Source: Thermoplasmata archaeon (lineage in GTDB: Archaea; Thermoplasmatota; Thermoplasmata; UBA10834). Taken from it: a stretch of 41,502 bases of DNA. The stretch is taken from contig JALOTO010000006.1 in assembly GCA_025457845.1 (NCBI GenBank), positions 1-41,502 on the forward strand, read 5' to 3'. The translations under genes and the position numbers were made by a program. The notes under the pieces were generated by a model. That model saw only the letters and a program-made list of their open reading frames with translations, made no database searches and was not told the origin of the DNA. Within the stretch, counting starts at the first letter, position 1. Each line of letters opens with the position of its first letter. Positions 33,337 to 41,502 of this stretch are shown here, in pieces.

Positions 33337-33456
33337 TCAGAGCTCGCGCATCGGCTTGTTGCAGCACACGAGGATGCCTACGCCCTCCTTCGTGACGTGG
33401 ACCTCTTGACCGCAGATGTCGCAATGATACGTCTTGCCCATCTTCCCCTTCACCAC
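33337..33456 (-). CDS. Desulforedoxin-like FeS4 miniprotein
   Basis: 39 residues: VVKGKMGKTYHCDICGQEV followed by a glycine loop and ILVCCNKPMREL. The CxxC and CC pairs with the final KPM match desulforedoxin and the N-terminal domain of desulfoferrodoxin, which bind one iron with four cysteines and carry electrons. GTG 33456 is chosen because a perfect GGAGGTGA lies 5-6 nt upstream; ATG 33441 is an alternative (34 residues). A TATA-like GGATTTATTCG at 33493-33503 fits. Such proteins reduce superoxide reductases and related enzymes. Confidence 0.8.
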   Translation of the reverse strand: MVKGKMGKTYHCDICGQEVHVTKEGVGILVCCNKPMREL

Positions 33457-33492
33457 TCGCTTCACCTCCCCAGTGAGTGAGCGACCGGCCGA

Positions 33493-33503
33493 CGAATAAA
33501 TCC
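33493..33503 (-). promoter_or_regulatory. TATA-like element of the desulforedoxin-like gene
   Basis: GGATTTATTCG on the minus strand, about 40 nt before the GTG start; transcript start near 33473, leader about 17 nt. Confidence 0.5.
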
Positions 33504-33541
33504 TTCCCCGATGTCATTCGCCGGGGGGGCGCGGCCCGCCT

Positions 33542-34507
33542 TCAGCCGCGCTTGAAGTACGGGTTGGTCAGGTCCTCGAACGCCGAGAGGGCGGCGGCCG
33601 CGCCGCCGTGGACGGCGGCGACTATCTGCCTGATGCCTCCGGAGACGTCGCCAGCCGCGTACACCGAAGGGATGTTGGTCCGGTAGTTCCGGTCGACGAG
33701 GATGAACCCGCCGGGGTCCATCGACAGCCCGAGTTCGGCGGCTAGCTGGTTGCTCGGGACCTCTCCGACCGCCACGAACACACCGTTCACGGCCTTGACA
33801 TGGACCGCATCGGTCTTGAGGTCCCTCAGGCGCACGCCGGTCACCTCGTCACCGCCCAGAACCTCCTCGACTACGGTGTTCCAGAGGACTGGTATCCCTT
33901 TCCTCGAGATGGACTCCTGCAGGTGCCTGTCCGCCCTGAAGGAGTCCCGCCTGTGGATGAGGGTGACCTTGGAGTCGATGGAGTGTAGGTATAGGGCGTC
34001 CGTGAGCGCGGTGTTTCCACCTCCGACGACGACGACCTCCTTCTTCTTGTAGAAGAAGCCATCGCAGGTCGCGCAGTAGCTGACCCCTCGGCCGATCATC
34101 CCCTCCTCCCCGGGGACGTCGAGCTTCTTGTGGTGCGAGCCCGTGGCGAGTATGACCGCTTTCGAGGTCATCCGTCCGTTGGTGGTGGTGAGCTCGAACC
34201 TCTCCCCGCCCCGGATCCTCGTGACCTCCTCGCCCTCCCGTATCTCGACGTAGCGGCGGGCATGCTCGGCCATGACATCCATTAGCTTCATCCCGGGGAC
34301 CTCGGGGAACCCAGGGTAGTTCTCGATGAGAGGGCTGGTCATGACCTGTCCGCCCGGAACGCCCTTCTCGAGCACGACGCAGCTCAGACCTGCCCTCCTG
34401 GCATATATGCCAGCGGCCAGGCCGGCCGGGCCTGCGCCTATGATTATGACATCGTAGTCCGCAGGGTTCTCGTCCGGTTGGCGGTCGTGCATCGAGTCGA
34501 CTGACAT
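33542..34507 (-). CDS. trxB: Thioredoxin reductase
   Basis: 321 residues. FAD domain (DYDVIIIGAGPAGLAAGIYA, Rossmann GxGxxG), redox-active CATC at 145-148 within SYCATCDGFFY, NAD(P)H domain with VVVGGGNTALTDAL, and the C-terminal FAD block VYAAGDVSGG. Transfers electrons from NAD(P)H or F420H2-type donors to thioredoxin, probably the Trx encoded at 23906-24319. ATG 34507 is chosen from a TATA-like GATTAAAG at 34532-34539; ATG 34492 is an alternative. Confidence 0.95.
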   Translation of the reverse strand: MSVDSMHDRQPDENPADYDVIIIGAGPAGLAAGIYARRAGLSCVVLEKGVPGGQVMTSPLIENYPGFPEVPGMKLMDVMAEHARRYVEIREGEEVTRIRGGERFELTTTNGRMTSKAVILATGSHHKKLDVPGEEGMIGRGVSYCATCDGFFYKKKEVVVVGGGNTALTDALYLHSIDSKVTLIHRRDSFRADRHLQESISRKGIPVLWNTVVEEVLGGDEVTGVRLRDLKTDAVHVKAVNGVFVAVGEVPSNQLAAELGLSMDPGGFILVDRNYRTNIPSVYAAGDVSGGIRQIVAAVHGGAAAALSAFEDLTNPYFKRG

Positions 34508-34688
34508 CGACCCGTGAATCTGCAGACCTTGCTTTAATCCTTGTCCGAGGTGGTCCCCTGCAGGTTGCTGGAACAGGGCCAATACAATCAAATACGCTCC
34601 TCGTCCCTAACCGTGGACCAGGAATCTGGAACTGGCACGCCGCGATGGGATGCTCGCGGCGCCCTTCGTAGATGGGTGAGATGCGCAC

Positions 34689-35987
34689 ATGGAACCCGAG
34701 ACCATAACAGCCCTCATCGCAATGGGCTCGATAATCTTCGTCGGCTTCTTCGGGAACCTGTTCTTCAACAGGTTCAGGATACCCGATGTGCTCCTTCTCA
34801 TATTCCTCGGGATGGTCATAGGGCCTGACATCCTTGGGAACCGATTCGGGCTTGTCACGGGGGGCGCTTTGGAGGAGATCAACCAGTTCAAGGACCTCTT
34901 CCTTTCTGCGGCCCTCATAATCATACTGTTCGACGGTGGCCTGTCTCTAGACATCAGGGTCGTCCTCGAATCGATGAGGCTGTCCCTCGTTCACTCGGTT
35001 CTCACGTTCATAATCGAGATCGCGGTGATCTCCGTTGCGCTGCATCTCGTGCTGGAGATGGACTTCTTCGTGGCACTGATCCTCGGGACAATCCTAGGCG
35101 GCACCACTGGTGCAGTCGTGATCCCCGTGGTCAGCAAGATGAGATTGCGCGCGCAGACCAAATCCATGCTGATTATGGAGAGCGTCATAACCGACGTCCT
35201 GATCATCGTCGTTGCCCTAGCGCTCATTTCGGTAGTCAAGATCGGAGAGTTCGATCTTCCCGTCCTCGTGTCCGAGCTCGCCATCAAGTTCGTCGTCGGG
35301 GCGATCGTCGGGTTCGTCGCGGGCGCGGCCTGGTTGTTCGTCCTCGACAAACTGCACAAGCAGCCGCTATCGTACATGATCACCGTTGCGGCGCTCTTCG
35401 TCGTCGCTGGCGTCGTCGAGATGGATCCGATAAACAGCTCGGGGGCCGTCGCGGCCTTGGCCTTCGGGTTGTCGATAGGGAACCGCCAGTTCGTGAAGAA
35501 GAGGCTCACGACGCTTGCACTGACGACCCTCAACGAGGAGCACATACACCATTTCCACACAGAGATCACATTCTTTGTCAGGACATTCTTCTTCGTCTAC
35601 CTCGGCCTTGCGTTCAGGTTCCCCACCTTCACCTGGATCCATCTCATGACCGGGATCCTGATAGTGTGGATAACCATCATGGCGAGGTACCTCACGTCGC
35701 AGATGTCAAAGAGGATAGGGGAGCTCGGCGAATGTGATACGCGCGCCGTGTTTGCGATGGGGCCTAAAGGGCTCTCCGCGGCAGTCCTCGCGACTCTACC
35801 TGCGGCCGAACTCGCGGGGCTGGATGTCTGGACTGACGACCTGGGAATCCTCTTCCTCAACGTCACCCTGATAGTGATCCTGGGCACGACTATCGTCTCC
35901 ACCGTCCTGAGCTTCATGACCGAGAGGGACATAGACAGGAATGAGCGGGCGAAACTCAGACAACGGCTGATTCAGGATCGTCAGTGA
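34689..35987 (+). CDS. Cation:proton antiporter (CPA1/CPA2 superfamily)
   Basis: 432 residues, about 12-13 transmembrane helices of the NhaP/Kef fold. Marker blocks: NLFFNRFRIPDVLLLIFLGM, ALIIILFDGGLSLD, LGTILGGTTGAVVIPVV and LIMESVITDVLIIV, where the ion-binding helix keeps a single Asp after Thr, as in electroneutral antiporters. It moves Na+ or K+ against H+ across the membrane; the ion is not readable from sequence. No RCK domain is attached. GGTGAG precedes the ATG. Its last 7 bases overlap the end of the convergent dehydrogenase gene. Confidence 0.88.
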   Translation: MEPETITALIAMGSIIFVGFFGNLFFNRFRIPDVLLLIFLGMVIGPDILGNRFGLVTGGALEEINQFKDLFLSAALIIILFDGGLSLDIRVVLESMRLSLVHSVLTFIIEIAVISVALHLVLEMDFFVALILGTILGGTTGAVVIPVVSKMRLRAQTKSMLIMESVITDVLIIVVALALISVVKIGEFDLPVLVSELAIKFVVGAIVGFVAGAAWLFVLDKLHKQPLSYMITVAALFVVAGVVEMDPINSSGAVAALAFGLSIGNRQFVKKRLTTLALTTLNEEHIHHFHTEITFFVRTFFFVYLGLAFRFPTFTWIHLMTGILIVWITIMARYLTSQMSKRIGELGECDTRAVFAMGPKGLSAAVLATLPAAELAGLDVWTDDLGILFLNVTLIVILGTTIVSTVLSFMTERDIDRNERAKLRQRLIQDRQ

Positions 35988-37150
35988 GCCTGCAACTCCG
36001 AGATCACGGCGTCGCCGAAGGCCTTGGTCCCGACGCGCTCGTCGAGTCCCGCCATCCTGGCCAGGTCCATGGTGAATACGCCCGCCGCGAGGACCGCCCC
36101 GACCGCCCGGATGATGTCGCCCGCCGCCTCCTTGAGTCCCAAGTGGTCGAGCATCATCGCACCTGACAGTATCGAAGCGCACGGGTTGGCTTGGTCCTTC
36201 CCGGCGTATTTCGGAGCCGTGCCGTGGACGGGCTCGAAGACCGCAATGTTCTCTCCCAGGTTCGCTCCGGGCGCGAGTCCGAGACCGCCCACCTGGGCGG
36301 CGCACGCGTCTGCTAGGTAGTCGCCGTTTAGGTTCGGCGTCGCCAACACTGAGTACTCTTGAGGACGCAACAGGATCTGTTGGAACATGTTGTCGGCAAT
36401 CCGGTCGTTGACGAGAATCCTCTTGTCGGAGCTGCTCCTGTCCGTCACATCATCCTCTGTCGTGATCGAGCCACTGAACTCCGTCTTGGCCAGCTCGTAG
36501 CCCCAATCCCTGAAGGCCCCTTCGGTGTACTTCATGATGTTACCTTTGTGAACCATGGTGACCGACCTTCGGCCAGACCTAATCGCATACTCGATCGAGG
36601 CGCGTATCAGTCTCTTGCTTGCGCCCTCCGAGATAGGTTTCAGTCCAATGCCGACGTCGTCGCCGATGGCCAGGCCCAGCTCCTTCAGGAAGGCCTTGCG
36701 GATCTTGGCGAGTTCCGGCGACCCGCACCTCCACTCCAGCCCTTTGTACACGTCCTCGGTGTTCTCCCTGAAAATGACCACATCCATCCGCTCGGGATGT
36801 TTCACGGGGCTTGGCACGCCATGGAAGTACCTGACAGGGCGTACGGAAGCATACAGGTCCAGCGATTGACGCAACTGAACGTTGAGACTGCGTATGCCTC
36901 CTCCGATTGGCGTAGAGAGAGGACCCTTCAGGGCGACCCCCGCGTCCCTGATTCGGCCCAGAGTGCTCGATGGCAGCCAGTTGCCGCAAGACGCGAACGC
37001 GCGCTCTCCGGCGAGGACCTCATCCCATACGATCGCCGCGGTCTGACCGTTGCATGAGGTCAGCGCCGAATCGACTACCGACATCGCCACGCGGGTCGTC
37101 TCGGGGCCAATCCCGTCCCCTGGGATGAACGGGACGATGATGCGTCTCAC
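35981..37150 (-). CDS. icd: NADP-type isocitrate dehydrogenase
   Basis: 389 residues. Oxidises isocitrate to 2-oxoglutarate and CO2. The substrate loop GGGIRSLNVQLRQSLDLY carries the isocitrate pair S88 and N90 (equivalents of E. coli Ser113 and Asn115), then RPVRYFHGVPSPVKHPE and FRENTEDVYKGLEW. HGTAPKYAG gives K314 and Y315, and R365 is kept, all NADP-type determinants; isopropylmalate dehydrogenases read otherwise at these places. GTG 37150 starts inside the leuD-like stop (GTGA). Sitting after LeuC/LeuD-like genes, it would easily be mislabelled leuB. Confidence 0.85.
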   Translation of the reverse strand: MRRIIVPFIPGDGIGPETTRVAMSVVDSALTSCNGQTAAIVWDEVLAGERAFASCGNWLPSSTLGRIRDAGVALKGPLSTPIGGGIRSLNVQLRQSLDLYASVRPVRYFHGVPSPVKHPERMDVVIFRENTEDVYKGLEWRCGSPELAKIRKAFLKELGLAIGDDVGIGLKPISEGASKRLIRASIEYAIRSGRRSVTMVHKGNIMKYTEGAFRDWGYELAKTEFSGSITTEDDVTDRSSSDKRILVNDRIADNMFQQILLRPQEYSVLATPNLNGDYLADACAAQVGGLGLAPGANLGENIAVFEPVHGTAPKYAGKDQANPCASILSGAMMLDHLGLKEAAGDIIRAVGAVLAAGVFTMDLARMAGLDERVGTKAFGDAVISELQAH

Positions 37151-37650
37151 AGCCTGAACCCCCCGTTCTTCTGGACATGCGGGACCAACCCGCCGTCGTC
37201 GAGCAGGGTGCGCATGGTGACCGGCAGGGCGCGCATGCTCCTGTCGATTCCAGAGGACAACTCCTTGACAACCCCGGCCGACAGGTCGACTGCGAGTTCG
37301 TCCCCATCGGCGATCCAATCCGTGTCCATCTCGATGAGCGGCAGGCCGATGTTGAAGGAACTCCGGTAGAAGATCCTGGCATAGGATTTCGCAATCACCG
37401 CGGAGACCCCCGCTGCCATGAGGGCGCGAGGGGCCTGTTCCCTGCTGGAACCGCAGCCGAAGTTGCGACCAGCCACTATGAAGTCGCCGGGCGACACTGA
37501 ATCCGCGAAGCCCGGGGAAATGTCCTCCATCACGTGCTTAGCTAGCTCTGAGACATCGTCGATCCTGAACTTGTACCTCCCAGAGATGATGTAATCGGTG
37601 TTGATGTCGTCGTTCGGCTGGAACCTGTGGGCGCGGCCCTTCAGCACCAT
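37147..37650 (-). CDS. Aconitase/isopropylmalate-isomerase-type small subunit
   Basis: 167 residues, LeuD/HacB-like swivelling domain. NDDINTDYIISGRYKF, then AGRNFGCGSSREQAP (the conserved small-subunit signature) and ARIFYRSSFNIGLPLIE. The specificity segment after GR reads YKFR, which is neither the YLRT-type of archaeal homoaconitase nor the YL-hydrophobic-M of isopropylmalate isomerase. With the downstream isocitrate dehydrogenase, citrate to isocitrate is the likely reaction, which is inference. ATG 37650 overlaps the large-subunit stop (TGATG). Confidence 0.85.
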   Translation of the reverse strand: MVLKGRAHRFQPNDDINTDYIISGRYKFRIDDVSELAKHVMEDISPGFADSVSPGDFIVAGRNFGCGSSREQAPRALMAAGVSAVIAKSYARIFYRSSFNIGLPLIEMDTDWIADGDELAVDLSAGVVKELSSGIDRSMRALPVTMRTLLDDGGLVPHVQKNGGFRL

Positions 37651-38906
37651 CAGCTCACCTCCCTGGGATCGGCTATCTCGCCCCGCAGGGCGGAGGCGGC
37701 CGCGGTCTCCGGCGAGCACAGGAAGATGTTGACCCCGTTCTCGTTCCCCATCCTGCCCTTGAAGTTCCTGTTGGCGGTGGACAGGACCGTCTCACCGTCA
37801 GCGGGGACCCCTGCGTTCGTTCCCACGCATGGTCCGCATCCTGGCGCGACGATGATCGCGCCTGCGGAGATGAGCGCCTCGATGGAACCAGCCTTCGCGG
37901 CCTCGAGATAGACCCTTCGCGACGCAGGGGCCACTATGAGGCGCGTGGACGACTTCACCCGCTTCCCTCGGACTATGCGGGCAGCTGCCGCCAGGTCCGA
38001 GACGCGGCCGTTCGTGCATGTCCCGATCACCACCTGGTCCACATGCGTGCCGGCGACGCTCGAGACCTCGCACACATCGTCCACCCTGTGCGGGCGGGCG
38101 ACCATCGGGGGGACATCCGACATGTCGATGTCTATCGACTCGCAGTAGGCTGCATCCCCGTCCGGGGAGACGCCTTCCCGCACCTCCAGGCCGTGTGAGC
38201 TGAACCACTCCGCGGTCGCCCCGTCGAACCCGAACGGGGAGAACTTCGCCCCCATCTCGACCCCCATGTTCGCGATGGTCATCCTGCTGTCCATGGGCAA
38301 CGAGGCCACCGATCCGCCGCCGTACTCCATCGACTTGTATGTGGCACCGCCCGCTCCCACCTTGCCGACGAGATGAAGCGCCAGGTCCTTCGCTCCGACG
38401 TTCCTCCCGAGGACGCCGGAGAGGGATATGCGCATGCTCTCCGGCACCTTGAACCACATCTTCCCTGTGGCCGCGCCGACCGCCACGTCGGTCGAGCCCA
38501 AACCCGTGGCGCACGCGTTCAGGGCGCCGTATGTGCATGTGTGTGAATCCGCCCCGAGCACGAGGTCGCCCGGCAGCACCTTCCCGCTCTCAGGTATCAC
38601 CTGGTGACACACGCCCTCGCCGATGTCGTGCAACGGCACGCCGTTCTCGGCTGCGAACCGTCTGATCATCGCATGGATGCGGGAGACGCCGGCGGATGGC
38701 GGCGGGGAACTGTGGTCCAGCACAATCGCCATGCCCCTTGTCGTCCGCGCCCCCGAGAAGCCGAGCTTCTCCAGCTCGCGCATCATGATCAGCGATGTGC
38801 CGTCCTGTGACATGCAGAAATCGACTGATGCGACGACGTGGTCGCCCGCATGGCACTCATGGCCGGCGTGGGCCGACAGGACCTTTTCCGCTATGGTCAT
38901 ACCCAT
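37650..38906 (-). CDS. Aconitase/isopropylmalate-isomerase-type large subunit
   Basis: 418 residues, archaeal LeuC/HacA-like. Carries the 4Fe-4S cysteines (GTCTNGRVSDL and GCGPCVGTN) and the substrate blocks GADSHTCTYGAL, KDLALHLVGKVG and SSVAGTHVD. Together with the small subunit it isomerises a 2-hydroxy tricarboxylate by dehydration and rehydration. Family membership does not fix the substrate. ATG 38906 is used, with GAGGTGAG upstream; GTG 38915 and ATG 38900 are alternatives. Follows the synthase gene by 9 nt. Confidence 0.87.
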   Translation of the reverse strand: MGMTIAEKVLSAHAGHECHAGDHVVASVDFCMSQDGTSLIMMRELEKLGFSGARTTRGMAIVLDHSSPPPSAGVSRIHAMIRRFAAENGVPLHDIGEGVCHQVIPESGKVLPGDLVLGADSHTCTYGALNACATGLGSTDVAVGAATGKMWFKVPESMRISLSGVLGRNVGAKDLALHLVGKVGAGGATYKSMEYGGGSVASLPMDSRMTIANMGVEMGAKFSPFGFDGATAEWFSSHGLEVREGVSPDGDAAYCESIDIDMSDVPPMVARPHRVDDVCEVSSVAGTHVDQVVIGTCTNGRVSDLAAAARIVRGKRVKSSTRLIVAPASRRVYLEAAKAGSIEALISAGAIIVAPGCGPCVGTNAGVPADGETVLSTANRNFKGRMGNENGVNIFLCSPETAAASALRGEIADPREVS

Positions 38907-38915
38907 GGCGACCAC

Positions 38916-40161
38916 TCACCTCTGGGACAGGATGCCGATGTCGACGGCAATGAGCCTCTTGGACTCGTCAGTCTTCCCCTTCGCCTCGCTGAGCCTCGAG
39001 TACGCTGTGACGAACTCGGCGTCGGTCACGTCGCCCTTCTTCTCCTCGCCGAGCCGGCATACCTCTTCCCGTAGCTGCTCCACGAGTTTGGGGTCTGCCG
39101 ACAGCCCGAGGTCCTGCAGCTTATGCCTGACCGAGGAGCGGCCGGAGTGCTTCCCCAGGGCTATGCGCCTAGTCGCCCCCACCATTGACGGGGCGAACGG
39201 CTCGTAGAGGCTCGGCTGCTTGAGGATCCCATCGACGTGGATGCCGGACTTGTGGGAGAAGACGTTGTTCCCCACTACTGGATGGTTCGCGGAGACGCTC
39301 ACGCGGGAGGCGATCTCGACACTCCGGCTCAGAGACTTGAGCGACTCCGTCTCGTACTTCGTGATCCCGAAGTGGGTGTGGAGGTTCATCACCAGGACCT
39401 CCAGCGGAACGTTCCCTGCGCGCTCCCCGACGCCGTTGACAGTGGTCGACACCCAGAGGGTCCTTTCGTCGAACGCGGAGGCGGCGTCGACCGCGGCGAG
39501 GGCGTTCGCGACCGCAAGGCCGAAGTCGTTGTGGGCATGGAACTCGATGTCGATGTCCACTGCACCCATCAGTTCGGAGACGAGCTTCGCCGAAGCGTTC
39601 GGGGTGAGTATCCCCAGCGTGTCACATACATACGCGGAGCCTGTCCCCTCCGGCCTCCTTGCCGGCGGTGGCGAACTCGATCAGGTAATCGACCGAGGTC
39701 CTTGATGCGTCGCCCGCGTTGAAGCAGACGTAGACGCCATGGGACTTTGCGAACTCCACGCAATCCACCAGGCCTGCCAGCTGCTCCTGCCTTGTCATCC
39801 GGAGCTTGTGGGCCAAGGAGAGGTCTGATGTATCGGTCGATATGGATACTGCGTCCACATCGTTCGAGATCGAGTCCCCGACATCGGCCTTCAACATCCT
39901 GTTCCAGCCCATGACCGACATGCCGGAGGACTGTGCCCTCAGCCTGCGGGCGCACGACCTGTCGCTGTCGTTGTACGTAGCGAAAGTCTCGAGCTGCTCG
40001 ACCCCGATGGATTCCAGCGCAGTCGCGATCGCGAGCTTCTCGTCGGAGGAGAACGAGATGCCAGGCATCTGCTCCCCGTCCCTGCACGTCGTGTCAACAA
40101 TCTTCACCTTGGCCTTCGGGAGCGGAGCTCCCGATGATCCCGTGGGCATCTCTGGTCTCAT
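38916..40161 (-). pseudogene. LeuA/homocitrate-synthase-family acyl-CoA condensing enzyme, frameshifted (candidate Re-citrate synthase)
   Basis: Reads as one 413-residue DRE-TIM metallolyase if four extra bases at 39624-39631 are removed. As given, the frame ends after 179 residues at TGA 39622-39624. Active-site motifs: TTCRDGEQMPG (the DRE signature), FHAHNDFG (metal H-x-H) and VNGVGERAGN. It condenses acetyl-CoA with a 2-oxo acid. The dehydrogenase in this operon is an isocitrate type, so the acceptor may be oxaloacetate, making it a Re-type citrate synthase candidate; isopropylmalate, homocitrate or citramalate synthase remain possible. ATG 40161 has GGTGGTGA upstream. ATG 40212 is in frame but lacks a good ribosome-binding site. 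Confidence 0.82.
39624..39631. repeat. 4-bp tandem duplication disrupting the synthase
   Basis: ACAT is present twice in a row (plus strand; ATGTATGT on the coding strand). One copy would give V-C-D-T-L-G-I in frame; two copies give V-C-M-stop. The flanking residues on both sides match the family. Confidence 0.85.
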
Positions 40162-40449
40162 TTTCACCACCTGTTGAGAGCGGGCTTTGGGACGCGCAGA
40201 TGAGGGGCTCATGCGCGGCGCGCCCCTTCGGCCCGATGGTGGAAAAGCCGATGCGTGATATCACCATTGTGTCATTCCAAAGACTAATTCATGCGTATAT
40301 GTCCAAAAGATGACTACGATTGCGCTTCAAATGACCACCATATCAGTCAACAGCGCTTCAAATGCCATCGAGCACCCGCCCAATTCCGATGGAGAGCGTA
40401 CTCTGGCCATTCGTCGCATGGGTTCAAAACGCGTCGCGCGCGTGGCGCG
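40162..40449. other. Intergenic region and leader upstream of the citrate/2-oxoglutarate operon
   Basis: No protein gene on either strand. A possible minus-strand TATA-like ACATATAC (about 40298-40305) would give a leader of about 110-130 nt. It holds the 12-bp direct repeat at 40322-40364 and a GC-rich segment 40434-40449 after enolase. Confidence 0.5.
40322..40364. repeat. 12-bp direct repeat spaced 31 bp apart upstream of the synthase operon
   Basis: GCGCTTCAAATG occurs at 40322-40333 and again at 40353-40364. The 31-bp period (about three helical turns) places both copies on the same DNA face, as expected for a regulator binding cooperatively. They are 20-60 bp upstream of the presumed TATA element. 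Function not known. Confidence 0.6.

Positions 40450-41502
<1,053 letters not shown>

Noticed and set aside
35981..37150. Dehydrogenase as 3-isopropylmalate dehydrogenase (leuB) from its neighbours
   Set aside because: The substrate loop and NADP residues are those of isocitrate dehydrogenase; the position next to leuCD-like genes is misleading.

Overview
The window is GC-rich archaeal DNA. The evidence is archaeal TATA elements about 25-32 bp upstream of many starts, a tRNA with a bulge-helix-bulge intron, archaeal Trm56, Sec61beta, a Cdc48-type AAA ATPase, archaeal Elp3, PRC-barrel proteins and four-subunit-type pyruvate:ferredoxin oxidoreductase genes. Overall content suggests a euryarchaeon of the Thermoplasmatota (Methanomassiliicoccales-like or sediment Thermoplasmata). 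That placement is inference from gene content; no marker here proves it. Genes are densely packed, often with 1-17 nt overlaps.

Layout. 1-4960: the 5' part of hisG, a small Sec61beta gene, a response regulator that appears to start at AUA behind a perfect Shine-Dalgarno sequence, class II lysyl-tRNA synthetase, a double-GNAT protein and a threonine dehydratase-like enzyme. 5039-7997: a three-gene PFOR operon (fused gamma-delta, alpha, beta). 8236-10718: Cdc48 and a PRC-barrel protein. 10763-15252: two large overlapping TPR proteins, one with an Mrr-like N-terminus and a SAP C-terminus, the other with a zinc-ribbon N-terminus and a His-rich linker. 15295-19073: Elp3, a three-gene operon with two winged-helix proteins, and a membrane protein.

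19126-22620: a NitT/TauT-type ABC importer with a divergent XRE regulator and a palindromic operator over the TATA box. Its binding protein has its two lobes in reversed order (a circular permutation), and a 70-bp tandem duplication sits on the permease/ATPase junction. 22617-33119: mostly small housekeeping and redox genes (class II amidotransferase, OsmC, thioredoxin, gamma-carbonic anhydrase-like, nitroreductase, HD protein, Trm56, OB-fold protein, dolichol-kinase-like protein), an ABC exporter with a divergent HTH gene, and tRNA-Asn. 33184-35987: an intron-containing CAU tRNA, a desulforedoxin-like miniprotein, thioredoxin reductase and a cation/proton antiporter.

35981-40161: an operon of a LeuA/homocitrate-synthase-family enzyme, LeuC- and LeuD-type hydro-lyase subunits, and a dehydrogenase carrying the isocitrate and NADP signatures of isocitrate dehydrogenase. 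I read it as a citrate to 2-oxoglutarate route, possibly with a Re-type citrate synthase, fed by acetyl-CoA from PFOR. It is not read as leucine biosynthesis. The synthase gene and the enolase gene at the right edge are each broken by a perfect short tandem duplication (4 bp and 8 bp). Together with the 70-bp duplication this is a repeated mutational or assembly signature that deserves checking.
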